A stretch of DNA of 64,000 bases, from assembly GCA_965262785.1 (NCBI GenBank), contig OZ253559.1, positions 1,550,001 through 1,614,000 on the forward strand. Direction: 5' to 3'. The position numbers and the translations under genes are program-made. Position 1 is the stretch's first letter, and each line of letters starts with the position of its first letter. The notes beneath the pieces were generated by a model. It did not search any database. It worked only from the letters and a program-made list of their open reading frames with translations, and was not told where the DNA came from. Shown one piece after another: positions 19,010-28,206 of this stretch. Origin of the DNA: G965218495 sp965262785. Its GTDB lineage: Bacteria; Bacteroidota; Rhodothermia; Rhodothermales; Bin80.

Positions 19010-19086
19010 GTTGTGAAGGGTGGGCTTCTGCTGACAGAAAAAATCTGCGATCAGGCAATCGCCGATTGCCGCTTTGGGCAAACGCG

Positions 19087-20673
19087 TCACGGATCGGGTG
19101 GGTAAAGCGATAAGCGTTCCACGCGATGAAACGTGATCCCGAACTGCGCTTGTGGCGAGCGAATCGCGGCCTCATACAAGACCTCCCGGCCTTGAAAGCT
19201 TACCTCAACTACGCGACCCAGCGCCCCGCTGGCATCAAACCCGGCGCCGGGCATGAACACGATGTTGCCCTCCTTCTCGTGATAGTCTACATCTGACACG
19301 ATAGGCGAATAGGTGGTAACACCACGATCCTTTCCGTATTCCCAGACTTGCTGAACGGTCATATTGTCGTCGTCGATACGATACACTACGGCACGGCTAT
19401 AGCGGAGGCCGCTAGAATAGTGGCGGTTTTCGCCGTTATCGAAGATTAGGAGATCGCCATTGGGCAAGAGTTTCGGCGCATGTTGGTACCAGGCCCAGTC
19501 AAAATCGGGATGTGCGGCGGTGCCCTCCAGTACATCAGTCATGACAATAGGCGAGCTGGTGACATCAAGCGGTGTCAGCAGTTTTGTGTTAAGGTCGACC
19601 CCATTGCCAGCTGTGCCCCAATCCCGGTGAGGTGCCAGAATCCAAACCACCTCATTGTTGCGAGTAAGCTTTACCGTGCCTTGAACGCGCCCGCTCACGA
19701 CAATGGCGTCTTCAATAGGGACGTACGCCAGGCCGTTGGCATGAAACCAGTCACGTGCGTTGTTGGACCACGCACGGCGTGAGCGATCCAGCGACTCCCG
19801 CAAGTCCCACTCCTGGACGATAGCTCCCGATGTTCTGTCAATCTCGATGATGTGGTCCTCAATGGTGGGCAGGCCCTGCTTGTTGACTGTGGCCAAAAGG
19901 TTGCCGCCGGGGGTCATTTCCAACACGTGGTGGTGGAACACATACCCCGGTATCGGCCACTCAGCCACCACGTTACCGAGCATGTCGATCGATACAAGGC
20001 GCCCGCTATTTCCATCCCCGAAGTACAGGTTTCCATTGGCTAGGCGCTCGACGCCGGCGTCATAGAAGAGGCTGTGGAGGAATTCGTGCTCGCCAAAGTC
20101 AGCATACCATCGTACTGCGCCCTCGGGGTCTACAATCAAGGGCGTCATCGGCAGAAATTCCCCCGTGATGCCAAAGTAGCTGACGAGACTCATGCCAGGC
20201 TTTTGGCCAGGCCGGTTGACTTCAATGGTGACTGTGGGCATACCCGGAATGAGCGGGCCCGTTGTTACGGTCCGGCTCACCTCTCCCAATGTCGCACCGG
20301 ATTCGTCGAAAAACTGAAGCTGCACGTCGTTTTCAGTGGAGGGGTACAGGCCCAGAACCGGCAGCACATGGGAAGCAGATACCTCGGAGAACCGGTGTCG
20401 CACGTCTCCGGCCGATGTTCTGCGCCCCGGGATGAACACCTCGACCTGCACGGGCTGCTTGGTTTCAAGCGTGATTTCCGCGGCTAATGGCACGAATCCT
20501 GAAGGGTTGAGAACGACATCCAGGCGCGCAACGATAGCTTCTCCACTGGGCTCCACTGAGCCGCTGTCACACGCGGCTAGAACGCAAGTCAGCACCACTC
20601 CAAGCAAAAACAATCTCGGTCGCCAAGGGCTGGCGCAGGATTGCTGTAGTAGCACTTGTTGTTCTGTCTCCAT
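19087..20673 (-). CDS. Arylsulfotransferase (ASST) family lipoprotein
   Basis: 528 aa with a lipoprotein signal (LTCVLAAC, Cys near 35). An N-terminal beta-sandwich precedes the propeller, as in ASST, followed by GMSLVSYFGITGEFLPMTPLIVDPEGAVRWY, GYVFHHHVLEMTPGGNLLATV, DWFHANGLAYVPIEDAIVVSGR, and HAPKLLPNGDLLIFDNGENR. The conserved histidines in these blades fit the positions used by bacterial PAPS-independent arylsulfate sulfotransferases, although I cannot assign the catalytic one without an alignment. It is upstream of and probably co-transcribed with the T9SS-tagged paralogue, and divergent from a sulfatase. Confidence 0.85.
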   Translation of the reverse strand: METEQQVLLQQSCASPWRPRLFLLGVVLTCVLAACDSGSVEPSGEAIVARLDVVLNPSGFVPLAAEITLETKQPVQVEVFIPGRRTSAGDVRHRFSEVSASHVLPVLGLYPSTENDVQLQFFDESGATLGEVSRTVTTGPLIPGMPTVTIEVNRPGQKPGMSLVSYFGITGEFLPMTPLIVDPEGAVRWYADFGEHEFLHSLFYDAGVERLANGNLYFGDGNSGRLVSIDMLGNVVAEWPIPGYVFHHHVLEMTPGGNLLATVNKQGLPTIEDHIIEIDRTSGAIVQEWDLRESLDRSRRAWSNNARDWFHANGLAYVPIEDAIVVSGRVQGTVKLTRNNEVVWILAPHRDWGTAGNGVDLNTKLLTPLDVTSSPIVMTDVLEGTAAHPDFDWAWYQHAPKLLPNGDLLIFDNGENRHYSSGLRYSRAVVYRIDDDNMTVQQVWEYGKDRGVTTYSPIVSDVDYHEKEGNIVFMPGAGFDASGALGRVVEVSFQGREVLYEAAIRSPQAQFGITFHRVERLSLYPPDP

Positions 20674-21159
20674 CTATGTTTCTTAAAGCCGTCGCCGCAG
20701 AAAGGGGATGAGTTCCTGCTAAATGCCCATGCATACCTTCTGGAAAGAGGAACCGGGCGAAGTTAGTGTTTTCGGGACAAGTTCTCACATGGATGGCAAG
20801 CGTCGCGCCATTGGGGCCCTGCGCAGTGCTTGGCAATTTTCGGTGTCGCAAGTCAGTCTGATACGCGGCGTATATTGCTCGCGACCAAATTGGGGCAGCG
20901 CATACATACGCAGACACGACGCGCGAAACGGTGGCCATGATCCCACTACCGGCTTGCGCAATCGGGAGGACTGGTTGAATCGGCGATGGCGGTGACCAAT
21001 CCGAATTCTTGTGAGCACTGACAGGGTGGATGCGAGCTCCACACCGACTGCCGGGCGTGAAGCCAAAGAATCCTCATTTTCTACTCAACCTTTCTTTTTT
21101 CTTGCATGACTTGCCTGACTCCTGCTTACAGGCCATCACTTCACAAGCGCGTTGCGCGC
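20674..21159. other. Intergenic region between divergent ASST and sulfatase genes
   Basis: No gene recognised. On the plus strand a TATATTGC box at 20871-20878 resembles the Bacteroidetes -7 element seen upstream of ndk and namZ. It is about 280 bp from the sulfatase start, so a long leader or an unrelated function is possible. Confidence 0.35.
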
Positions 21160-22554
21160 ATGTATATACGGGTGTGCTGCCTTTTCGTCATGGTGCTCGT
21201 TTTCGACAACCAAGTACTGGCTCGTCAGCCCTCAGCGCCCAACATCATTGTCATTTTGGCCGACGACCTTGGTTACGGTGACTTGGGTGCATACGGCCAG
21301 AAAAAGATCCAGACGCCCAGGCTGGATCAAATGGCTGCAGAAGGTACTCGCTTCACGGAATTTTACGCAGGGCATACCGTATGCGCACCGTCGCGCGTTG
21401 CACTGCTCACAGGTGTGGATATGGCGCACTCACACACACGTTCGAATCGAGGCCCAGGGCTGCGCGAAGAGGACACAACGATCGCGGAAATTCTAAAACA
21501 GGCCGGCTACGCAACCGGCGTGTTCGGCAAGTGGGGATTTGGAAGCACTGAAAAAGGGGCGCCAGATCGCCAGGGATTCGACGAGTTTCTCGGATACTTG
21601 GGCCACGTACATGCACATTCCTACTATACCGACCATCTATTTGCCATTCGCCAGGGCCGCACCGTGCGCGTTGACATAGACACGACCCGCTATACGCACG
21701 ACCTCTTCACTGATGCTGCGCTGGATTTTATAGAAAGAAACAAGTCAGGTCCCTTTTTTCTGTATCTGCCCTATACCCTCGTGCATGCAGAGCTGCTCGT
21801 CCCCGAGGATGCCCTGGCGCCCTACCGCGATGAAAATGGCAAGAGTTTGCTTGCTCCGGAAAAGCCGTTTCCCTGTTGCGGCGTGATTGGAACGTATCGA
21901 GCCCAGCCGCAGCCGCACGCAGCCTTTGCGGGCATGGTTTCGCGGCTCGACCGTGATGTTGGACGAATCGCTGACCGCCTCAGCGAACTTGGCCTTGACG
22001 ACAACACGCTAGTAGTGTTCACCAGCGACAATGGGCCCCATGTCGAAGGCGGGGCCGATCCGGGCTTTTTCGAAAGCAACGGTCCACTCCGAGGTCTGAA
22101 GCGTGACCTCTATGAGGGTGGCATTCGAGTCCCGATGATTGCCTGGGGGCCGGGACTTGTGCCACAAGGAGTAGTCAGCGACCATCCTTGGGGTTCCTGG
22201 GATTTCGTAGCCACTTTCGCTGACCTTGCAGGAGTGGCAGCTCCGGAGACCAATGGTCTGTCTATGGCGAACCTGGTAAGCGGTAAGGGTGCTGTGCCGC
22301 TACACCCATACCTCTACTGGGAATTTGACAATGTCTGGGGCGGACATTACGTACAAGCGATCCGACACGGAGATTGGAAGCTGCTGCGTTTCCGCGCACC
22401 GAGCAAGTCCTGGGTCGAGCTCTACGACCTGAGCCAGGACATCGGCGAGTACAATGACCTCTCTTCCCGATATCCAGATGTTGTAGCCCGTCTTGAGCAC
22501 CTGATAGGTGAAGTTCGCGTGGAGCCCGCGTTGGGGGGGGCGCCCTCGCAATAA
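21160..22554 (+). CDS. Secreted type I sulfatase
   Basis: 464 aa, alkaline-phosphatase superfamily formylglycine sulfatase. Signal peptide MYIRVCCLFVMVLVFDNQVLA, then PNIIVILADDLGYGDLGAYG (metal-binding Asp pair), HTVCAPSRVALLTG with the C-x-P-S-R motif whose Cys becomes formylglycine, GKWGFGS, and VVFTSDNGPHVEGG for the second metal site. Start ATG 21160 is chosen from the signal peptide; the frame is open to 21106. Substrate class cannot be fixed from sequence. It is divergent from two arylsulfotransferase-like genes, suggesting a locus for sulfated aromatics or glycans. A maturation enzyme (FGE or anSME) is not in the window. Confidence 0.92.
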   Translation: MYIRVCCLFVMVLVFDNQVLARQPSAPNIIVILADDLGYGDLGAYGQKKIQTPRLDQMAAEGTRFTEFYAGHTVCAPSRVALLTGVDMAHSHTRSNRGPGLREEDTTIAEILKQAGYATGVFGKWGFGSTEKGAPDRQGFDEFLGYLGHVHAHSYYTDHLFAIRQGRTVRVDIDTTRYTHDLFTDAALDFIERNKSGPFFLYLPYTLVHAELLVPEDALAPYRDENGKSLLAPEKPFPCCGVIGTYRAQPQPHAAFAGMVSRLDRDVGRIADRLSELGLDDNTLVVFTSDNGPHVEGGADPGFFESNGPLRGLKRDLYEGGIRVPMIAWGPGLVPQGVVSDHPWGSWDFVATFADLAGVAAPETNGLSMANLVSGKGAVPLHPYLYWEFDNVWGGHYVQAIRHGDWKLLRFRAPSKSWVELYDLSQDIGEYNDLSSRYPDVVARLEHLIGEVRVEPALGGAPSQ

Positions 22555-23639
22555 GCACAAGAACCTCAGCCCGACTGAACTTTGCCCGGGAGGCAATTTC
22601 AGTATGCAGAGTTGTGCTACGGCATTACGCGGCCGGTAAATCTGTAGCTGTTTACCTATTCGTTTCAGCAGAGATTCTCGGGCTGTTTCCGCCCCGAAAG
22701 ACCGACGAGGCTCCGGCGGCGGGTCGAAGGAAATACTGAACCCCATTCTGTTATGGCCCCGGCGTCTAGCGCCATCTGGCGACAAGAACAGGAGCAGGAT
22801 TGTGAATGCAACAGGCATGCACTAGTAACAAAAGCACTTGGAAGCATGTCTATGGTAACCACACTAAGTCCTCGGCGCTCCACGTACTGTCTGACTGCCG
22901 AAGGCTTTCGTCCGCCCTACTGCCGCTAAGAACGCTCCCGAAAAGGGCCGCGCAAGGGCATACTAAGAGCCGCCCGGTGTATTGACGCTCGGCGTACCGG
23001 AGGTGCATGCGAGTGGGTCGGCGGTGCGCCGAGCTGAAGGCGGGCAGGGGTTCCTGGCCTGCCTCGCGCGGCCTCAAGGTGCACCTCACGGCCGGGCTGC
23101 GGTGGATGCCTGCCGAGTCGCGGAATTTGTGTGGGATTCAAGAACGTAGGGGCGTGCTGCTGGTCAGCCGGTGAAATTGTAGTGTAATGCCATACTGGTC
23201 CCGGCTTCCCACGGTGGCCTTCGCAGTACGTGTGCTTCGCCGAAGGTCCGATGACTAGGCAGATCAATAGGACTTGGCCGCACTTTGGCCACCAGTCAAA
23301 CACCAGGTAGACCAACCGTTTGATGTGTGGAGGCACTGGGCATGAGCGGCAGCCACACGGACCAGAAAGCGTCCGCGCAGATTTTCTAGACGACTCTTCT
23401 GGCAAGAAGAGCGTCCTTCACGATCAAAGGACGCTGGCGTATCGTTGGTGACGGATTGGGCCGGCGCACCAACGTAGACGGTTATATGACAGCTCTCGAC
23501 TCAGAAATGACTGCTCCTGCCGATACAGCCTGCAGAATGAGATGGGGGCCAACCGAGCTGAAGCAGCGGCCAAGCAGCACAGCGCAGGTCCAACTGAATG
23601 GCATGCCGCACCGGTTTAGTGTGTTCCCAACCGCTGCGG
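22555..23639. other. 1.1-kb stretch without a recognisable gene
   Basis: I see no convincing coding sequence. The open frames here lack recognisable motifs, and those at the left overlap the sulfatase out of frame. One perfect inverted repeat lies at 23411-23434 and is listed separately. Confidence 0.4.
23411..23434. terminator. Hairpin, possible terminator
   Basis: Perfect 8-bp inverted repeat GCGTCCTT / AAGGACGC with an 8-nt loop. It lies about 200 bp downstream of the minus-strand tRNA-Ala. There is no T-run, so terminator function is uncertain. Confidence 0.3.
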
Positions 23640-23712
<73 letters not shown>

Positions 23713-23850
23713 AGATGGGGCGTCAAACTGGTACTTGCGGCAATAGATCCATGGGGCAAAGGGGACCGAACGGCGGACAACTGCGTTCCAGCGCGCTCTT
23801 GAGGGTCACTGACCCAATTGTGCCGCTGCGAGCAAACTACGGCCGCTGCA

Positions 23851-26328
23851 ATGGATAGTGCAGTTGCGCACCGAAAGATCCAGGTTTATAAGTTTGGCGG
23901 TACATCAGTACGCTCTACTGAGCGTATTTGCCATGTCGTAGCGTTGGTTCGCGCAACGGAGCCCGACGTGCAGCCCGTAGTAGTGGTGTCTGCCTTGGGG
24001 GGTGTCACGGACCTACTGCTGGAATCCATTGAGGATGCGGTCAGCCGTAGTGGCAATCACCGTGAGGCTGCCGGATACATGCGAAAACGGCATGCGGATG
24101 CTGCCCGACGCCTGGCACTAGCTGCGGAGGTGCCCGAGCTTGAATCGCTCTTGGACGGCCTCTGGAGGGACCTGTCTGATCGGCTTGAAGGCATTTTCCT
24201 TTTGGGCGAGTGCACGGACCGCACCAAGGACGCTATTGTCAGTCTGGGAGAGCGGGCGTCGGCACCCATCGTCGCAGCTGCATTCAGAGCCGCAGGTGAA
24301 AAGGCCCACGCGGTAGATGCACGAGACCTTATCAGGACAGATGCCAGCTTTGGCGAAGCCAACGTAGAGTTCGAAGAATCCGCGCGTCGGATCGTAAGGG
24401 CCCTGCGCCACCTGCCTCCCGGGCAGATCGCTGTTGTTACGGGCTTCATCGCAAGCACCAAGGACGGACGTACGACGACACTTGGCCGCTCTGGCAGCGA
24501 CTACACGGCTACGATTGTCGGGCGCGCTCTGCGAGCCGAACGCGTAGTGATCTGGACTGACGTAGACGGGGTGCTCAGTGCCGATCCTCGGGATGTGCCT
24601 GAGGCATTTCCGCTGGCGAGGCTCAGCTACACCGAGGCGGCGGAGATGGCATATTTTGGTGCTCGTGTCCTGCACCCGCGGACCATGCGTCCGGTGCAGG
24701 AGGCTCGTATTCCACTTCTGATTAAGAATTCGCTCAACCCCCGAGCCGTCGGCACGCTCATATCCACACAGTCGCACAAGGTGGACATGCGCGTCAAGGC
24801 TATCTCGACCATCCGCTCTGTGGCTGTCATCATGATTGAGGGCGGCGGAATGTTGGGCGTACCGGGGATCGCGGCACGGGTGTTTGTGTCTCTGGCAGGC
24901 CGTGATGTAAACGTGCTCATGATTGCGCAAGCTTCAAGCGAGCAGAGCATTTGCCTCGTGGTACGCGAATTCGATGCGAACAAGGCCATCGAAACACTCA
25001 CTACTGAATTTGCGGCGCAGCTCTCCAGCAGTGACGTAAGCAACATCTTCGCCATACCTTCGTGTGCAGTGGTGTCCGCGGTAGGGGACCATATGCGGCT
25101 ACACGCCGGCCTTGCAGGGCGCATGTTTGCGACGTTGGGGCGCAGCCGCGTCAACGTGCTGTCGATTGCGCAGGGTGCCGCAGAAACCAATATCTCGGCG
25201 GTCGTACGAGATGACGAGGTACGCCGAGCAGTGCGTGCGTTGCACGAAGCCTTTCCGCTAGCCCGGCTGCGGGCCCATGTATGTCTGGTGGGCCCTGGTC
25301 GCGTCGGAGCCAAGCTACTTGATCTTATGGGCGAGCAGCACAAGAACCTCCTGGAATCTGTGCGTCTCAACTTGCGCTTGGTGGGTGTAGCCAATTCCAG
25401 CCGGATGCTATGGAATGCAGACGGGATTGCCAAGGCCACGGCACAGGAAGCGCTTGGGCGTGGACGCCCAGCTGACCTGGACTGGCTTGTGGAGCAGCTC
25501 GGTGCCAGTCGCCTGGAGCGCCTCATTGTCGTCGACACAACCGCATCGGCTGACGTTGCGGCTCGTTACCCGGACATTCTTGAAATGGGGCTGGGCATAG
25601 TGACCGCCAACAAACTTGCCAACACGCGCGAGCTGCCCTTCTACCAGCGCCTCCGAAGAATCGCATACCGCCGCGAGGTCGCCTATCGGTATGAAACAAC
25701 GATTGGCGCGGGGCTCCCAGTGCTTTCCACCTTGCGTGACCTGATTCGCTCAGGGGATAGAGTCCACAAAATCGAGGGCATCTTTTCTGGAACTCTGGCC
25801 TACGTCTTTAGCAGCTTGGACAAGGACATTCCATTCTCGCAGGTGGTACGACGTGCTCATGCGCTGGGATATACAGAGCCGGATCCGCGCGACGATTTGC
25901 GGGGGGAAGATGTGGCACGAAAGTTGTTGCTGTTAGCGCGGGAGATGGGGTGCGTGGTAGAACGGAGCGACATGCATGTGGAATCGCTGCTACCGGGTGG
26001 TCTTGAGGGAGAAAGCATCGAGATTTTCCTGGACAAGATCGCCATGATGGATGGCGAGTGGGGAGTTCGCATAGCATCGGCGTTGCGAGACGGTAAGCGA
26101 CTGCGTTATGTGGCCCAGTTCAATCGGGGCACGTTGTCAGTGGGCGTGCAGGCCGTGGAGAGCACCTCTCCTTTTGCCCAGCTTTCTGGGCGCAACAACA
26201 TCATTGCGTTTTATACCGAGCGGTACAGCGATACTCCCTTAATCGTCCAAGGGCCAGGCGCAGGTCTCGGTGTAACGGCAGCAGGGCTCTTGGCTGACCT
26301 AATCAAGGCAGCGGAGCTGATGCCCTAA
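23851..26328 (+). CDS. thrA: Bifunctional aspartate kinase / homoserine dehydrogenase
   Basis: About 825 aa. Catalyses the first step of the aspartate family pathway (aspartate to aspartyl phosphate) and reduction of aspartate semialdehyde to homoserine. N-terminal kinase with KFGGTSV and TLGRSGSDYTA, two ACT regulatory repeats in the middle (VAVIMIEGGGMLGVPGIAARVF, VVSAVGDHMRLHAGLAGRMF), then the dehydrogenase from about residue 475 with the nucleotide-binding CLVGPGRVGAKLLDLM and YRYETTIGAGLPVLSTLRDL. The ACT domains imply allosteric feedback, probably by threonine. I choose ATG 23851; the frame continues to a TTG at 23818. It is followed after 25 bp by dapB and then dapA, so the cluster feeds threonine/methionine and lysine; asd is absent here. 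Confidence 0.96.
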   Translation: MDSAVAHRKIQVYKFGGTSVRSTERICHVVALVRATEPDVQPVVVVSALGGVTDLLLESIEDAVSRSGNHREAAGYMRKRHADAARRLALAAEVPELESLLDGLWRDLSDRLEGIFLLGECTDRTKDAIVSLGERASAPIVAAAFRAAGEKAHAVDARDLIRTDASFGEANVEFEESARRIVRALRHLPPGQIAVVTGFIASTKDGRTTTLGRSGSDYTATIVGRALRAERVVIWTDVDGVLSADPRDVPEAFPLARLSYTEAAEMAYFGARVLHPRTMRPVQEARIPLLIKNSLNPRAVGTLISTQSHKVDMRVKAISTIRSVAVIMIEGGGMLGVPGIAARVFVSLAGRDVNVLMIAQASSEQSICLVVREFDANKAIETLTTEFAAQLSSSDVSNIFAIPSCAVVSAVGDHMRLHAGLAGRMFATLGRSRVNVLSIAQGAAETNISAVVRDDEVRRAVRALHEAFPLARLRAHVCLVGPGRVGAKLLDLMGEQHKNLLESVRLNLRLVGVANSSRMLWNADGIAKATAQEALGRGRPADLDWLVEQLGASRLERLIVVDTTASADVAARYPDILEMGLGIVTANKLANTRELPFYQRLRRIAYRREVAYRYETTIGAGLPVLSTLRDLIRSGDRVHKIEGIFSGTLAYVFSSLDKDIPFSQVVRRAHALGYTEPDPRDDLRGEDVARKLLLLAREMGCVVERSDMHVESLLPGGLEGESIEIFLDKIAMMDGEWGVRIASALRDGKRLRYVAQFNRGTLSVGVQAVESTSPFAQLSGRNNIIAFYTERYSDTPLIVQGPGAGLGVTAAGLLADLIKAAELMP

Positions 26329-26353
26329 GGCTTCCAGGTAACAACTGTCTACA

Positions 26354-27097
26354 TTGTTGAAACTTGCACTGGTAGGGACCGGGCGTATGGGCGCGGCGGT
26401 CAAGGAGCTGGCCGTGGCCCGAGGCCACGAAATCGCCGCGGCGTTTAACAGCCGCGCTCCCCTGGAGACGGTAGGCACTTCCGAAGTCCTTCAGGGCGCC
26501 GATGTAGTTATTGATTTCTCACTGCCGTCCGTAGTGGCGGCGCACCTAAAAGCGTACTGCAGATGGCGTCAGCCGGCGGTCGTCGGTACCACAGGGTGGG
26601 CAAGCACGCAAGACGAGGTCCGACGCTTAGTAGCAGAAAACGAGGCATCACTCCTCTGTGCACCGAACTTTTCGCTAGGCATCCAGCTTGTGCTACGGGC
26701 TATCGGTGGCCTTGGGCCGCTGCTCAATGCCCTGCCGGAATACGACGTGGCGCTCAGCGAGTCTCACCATGCGGGTAAAGCAGATCGTCCCAGCGGGACG
26801 GCGCTTCTGCTCGCTGAAACGCTCATAGCCAGCCTGGAGCGCAAAAAGGCAGTGGGCCAGGCGTTTGGCCGTCCCGAGCAGAGCGTGCTGGAAGTCGCTG
26901 CACTGCGCGTGGGGAGGGTCTACGGCGAGCATGCGGTAACAATTGACAGCATTTTCGATCAGATTTCTTTAACCCATTCCGCCAAGAACCGTAAAGGATT
27001 TGCACTAGGCGCATTGAGGGCAGCGGAATGGCTCCCGGGTCATACTGGACTGTTTTCACTTGACGATGTTATTGCTGACTGGCTGGGAGTTAGCTAG
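26354..27097 (+). CDS. dapB: 4-hydroxy-tetrahydrodipicolinate reductase
   Basis: 247 aa. NAD(P)H-dependent second enzyme of the lysine/diaminopimelate branch. Motifs: LALVGTGRMGAAV (nucleotide binding), VVIDFSLPS, VVGTTGW, LCAPNFSLGIQL, and SESHHAGKADRPSGTAL containing the catalytic His and Lys. The start is unusual: no ATG is available, and TTG at 26354 or the next TTG at 26357 begins MLKLALVGTG. It sits 25 bp after thrA and 35 bp before dapA in the same direction, in reverse pathway order. Confidence 0.96.
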   Translation: MLKLALVGTGRMGAAVKELAVARGHEIAAAFNSRAPLETVGTSEVLQGADVVIDFSLPSVVAAHLKAYCRWRQPAVVGTTGWASTQDEVRRLVAENEASLLCAPNFSLGIQLVLRAIGGLGPLLNALPEYDVALSESHHAGKADRPSGTALLLAETLIASLERKKAVGQAFGRPEQSVLEVAALRVGRVYGEHAVTIDSIFDQISLTHSAKNRKGFALGALRAAEWLPGHTGLFSLDDVIADWLGVS

Positions 27098-27132
27098 CCA
27101 ATAGCTTACCTGATCCTGATACTGATAGCCCG

Positions 27133-28041
27133 ATGAACAGCTTCATTTTCAGAGGTACCGCCCCTGCACTCGTCACACCATTCAGGAATGGAAACGAGTT
27201 GGATGAGTCCGCCTTTAGGCGCCTAATCAACCGGCAGATCCAAGCCGGCGCAGATGCGTTGGTAATCTTGGGTACGACCGGCGAGAACGCAACCATCTGG
27301 CCGCATGAGCGTCGCAGGATCGTGGACTTGGCATTGGAGCATACAGCAGGCCGCGTTCCCGTCATTATTGGCACAGGCAACAACTCCACCAGCGAGAGCG
27401 TCGTCTATTCGCGTGACGCGGCGCAGGCCGGCGCGGACGGCTTGCTGGTAGTTGGCCCATACTACAACAAGCCACCACAGCGAGGCTTTGTCGCCCATGT
27501 TGCAGCTATCGCGGATGCCACGGACTGTCCTATCATCGTATACAATGTCCCGGGCCGCACCAGCCTCAACCTTACCGCCGAAACCATTCTTACACTGGCC
27601 AGCACGATTCCCAGTGTGGTAGGCGTCAAAGAGGCTTCCGGCAATTTGGAGCAGATCACGGACATATTGCTGCACCGTCCGCCGCACCTTGCCGTGTATT
27701 CCGGTGACGACGAATTGACACTGCCACTGTTGGTGCTTGGCGCAGATGGCGTGATCTCAGTGCTGAGCAACGTGCTGCCGAGGCCGATGGGTGACCTTGT
27801 TCGTGCGGGACTGCGGAACGATTTTGACACTGCCCGTCGTATTCACCTGCAGCTCATTGACGCCATGCGCGCGTGCTTTTTTGACACCAATCCCATTCCG
27901 GTCAAGACTGTTTTGTCTTCGCTTGGCCTGATTGACGGCCGCCTGAGACTGCCGCTGGTGCCACTGGCCGAGGACACGGCCAGACGCGTGGAAGAGGCAT
28001 TCGCCGCTGTCCTTTCGGCCGAAGGGTACGAGCGAGTTTAG
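27133..28041 (+). CDS. dapA: 4-hydroxy-tetrahydrodipicolinate synthase
   Basis: 302 aa, TIM-barrel class I aldolase condensing pyruvate with aspartate semialdehyde. ALVTPFRNG, LGTTGENATIWPHER, VGPYYNKPPQRGF, IIVYNVPGRTSLNL (catalytic Tyr region) and VVGVKEASGNLEQI (Schiff-base Lys) are all present. Length and motif order are normal. Last gene of the thrA-dapB-dapA cluster. Confidence 0.97.
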   Translation: MNSFIFRGTAPALVTPFRNGNELDESAFRRLINRQIQAGADALVILGTTGENATIWPHERRRIVDLALEHTAGRVPVIIGTGNNSTSESVVYSRDAAQAGADGLLVVGPYYNKPPQRGFVAHVAAIADATDCPIIVYNVPGRTSLNLTAETILTLASTIPSVVGVKEASGNLEQITDILLHRPPHLAVYSGDDELTLPLLVLGADGVISVLSNVLPRPMGDLVRAGLRNDFDTARRIHLQLIDAMRACFFDTNPIPVKTVLSSLGLIDGRLRLPLVPLAEDTARRVEEAFAAVLSAEGYERV

Positions 28042-28122
28042 GCACCTACAGAGCTCGCTCCGCGGCTGTAACGCAGTCGTACGTTTTCACTCCCCGACCC
28101 AGCATCTGGCGGGTGGATTCCG

Positions 28123-28130
28123 TATCTTTG
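28123..28130 (+). promoter_or_regulatory. Bacteroidetes-type -7 promoter box for gyrA
   Basis: TATCTTTG matches the Bacteroidetes housekeeping consensus TAnnTTTG and lies 77 bp before the gyrA ATG. The identical octamer precedes mreD at 51665. I see no good TTG at the -33 position, so this is a half-supported promoter. Confidence 0.5.
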
Positions 28131-28206
28131 CATCAAGCATATCTGCATTTAGCGTACTTGAAATATTTCTGCTCGGTTGATGGCATTTAGGGAGTGTTGA
28201 GCGCAC

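Noticed and set aside
22926..23405. 159-aa minus-strand ORF next to the tRNA
   Set aside because: Composition is Pro/Arg/His-rich without motifs; typical of a random frame in GC-rich DNA.
23818..23850. TTG start giving thrA 11 extra residues
   Set aside because: The added MCRCEQTTAAA is not family-like and the ATG at 23851 fits the kinase N-terminus better.
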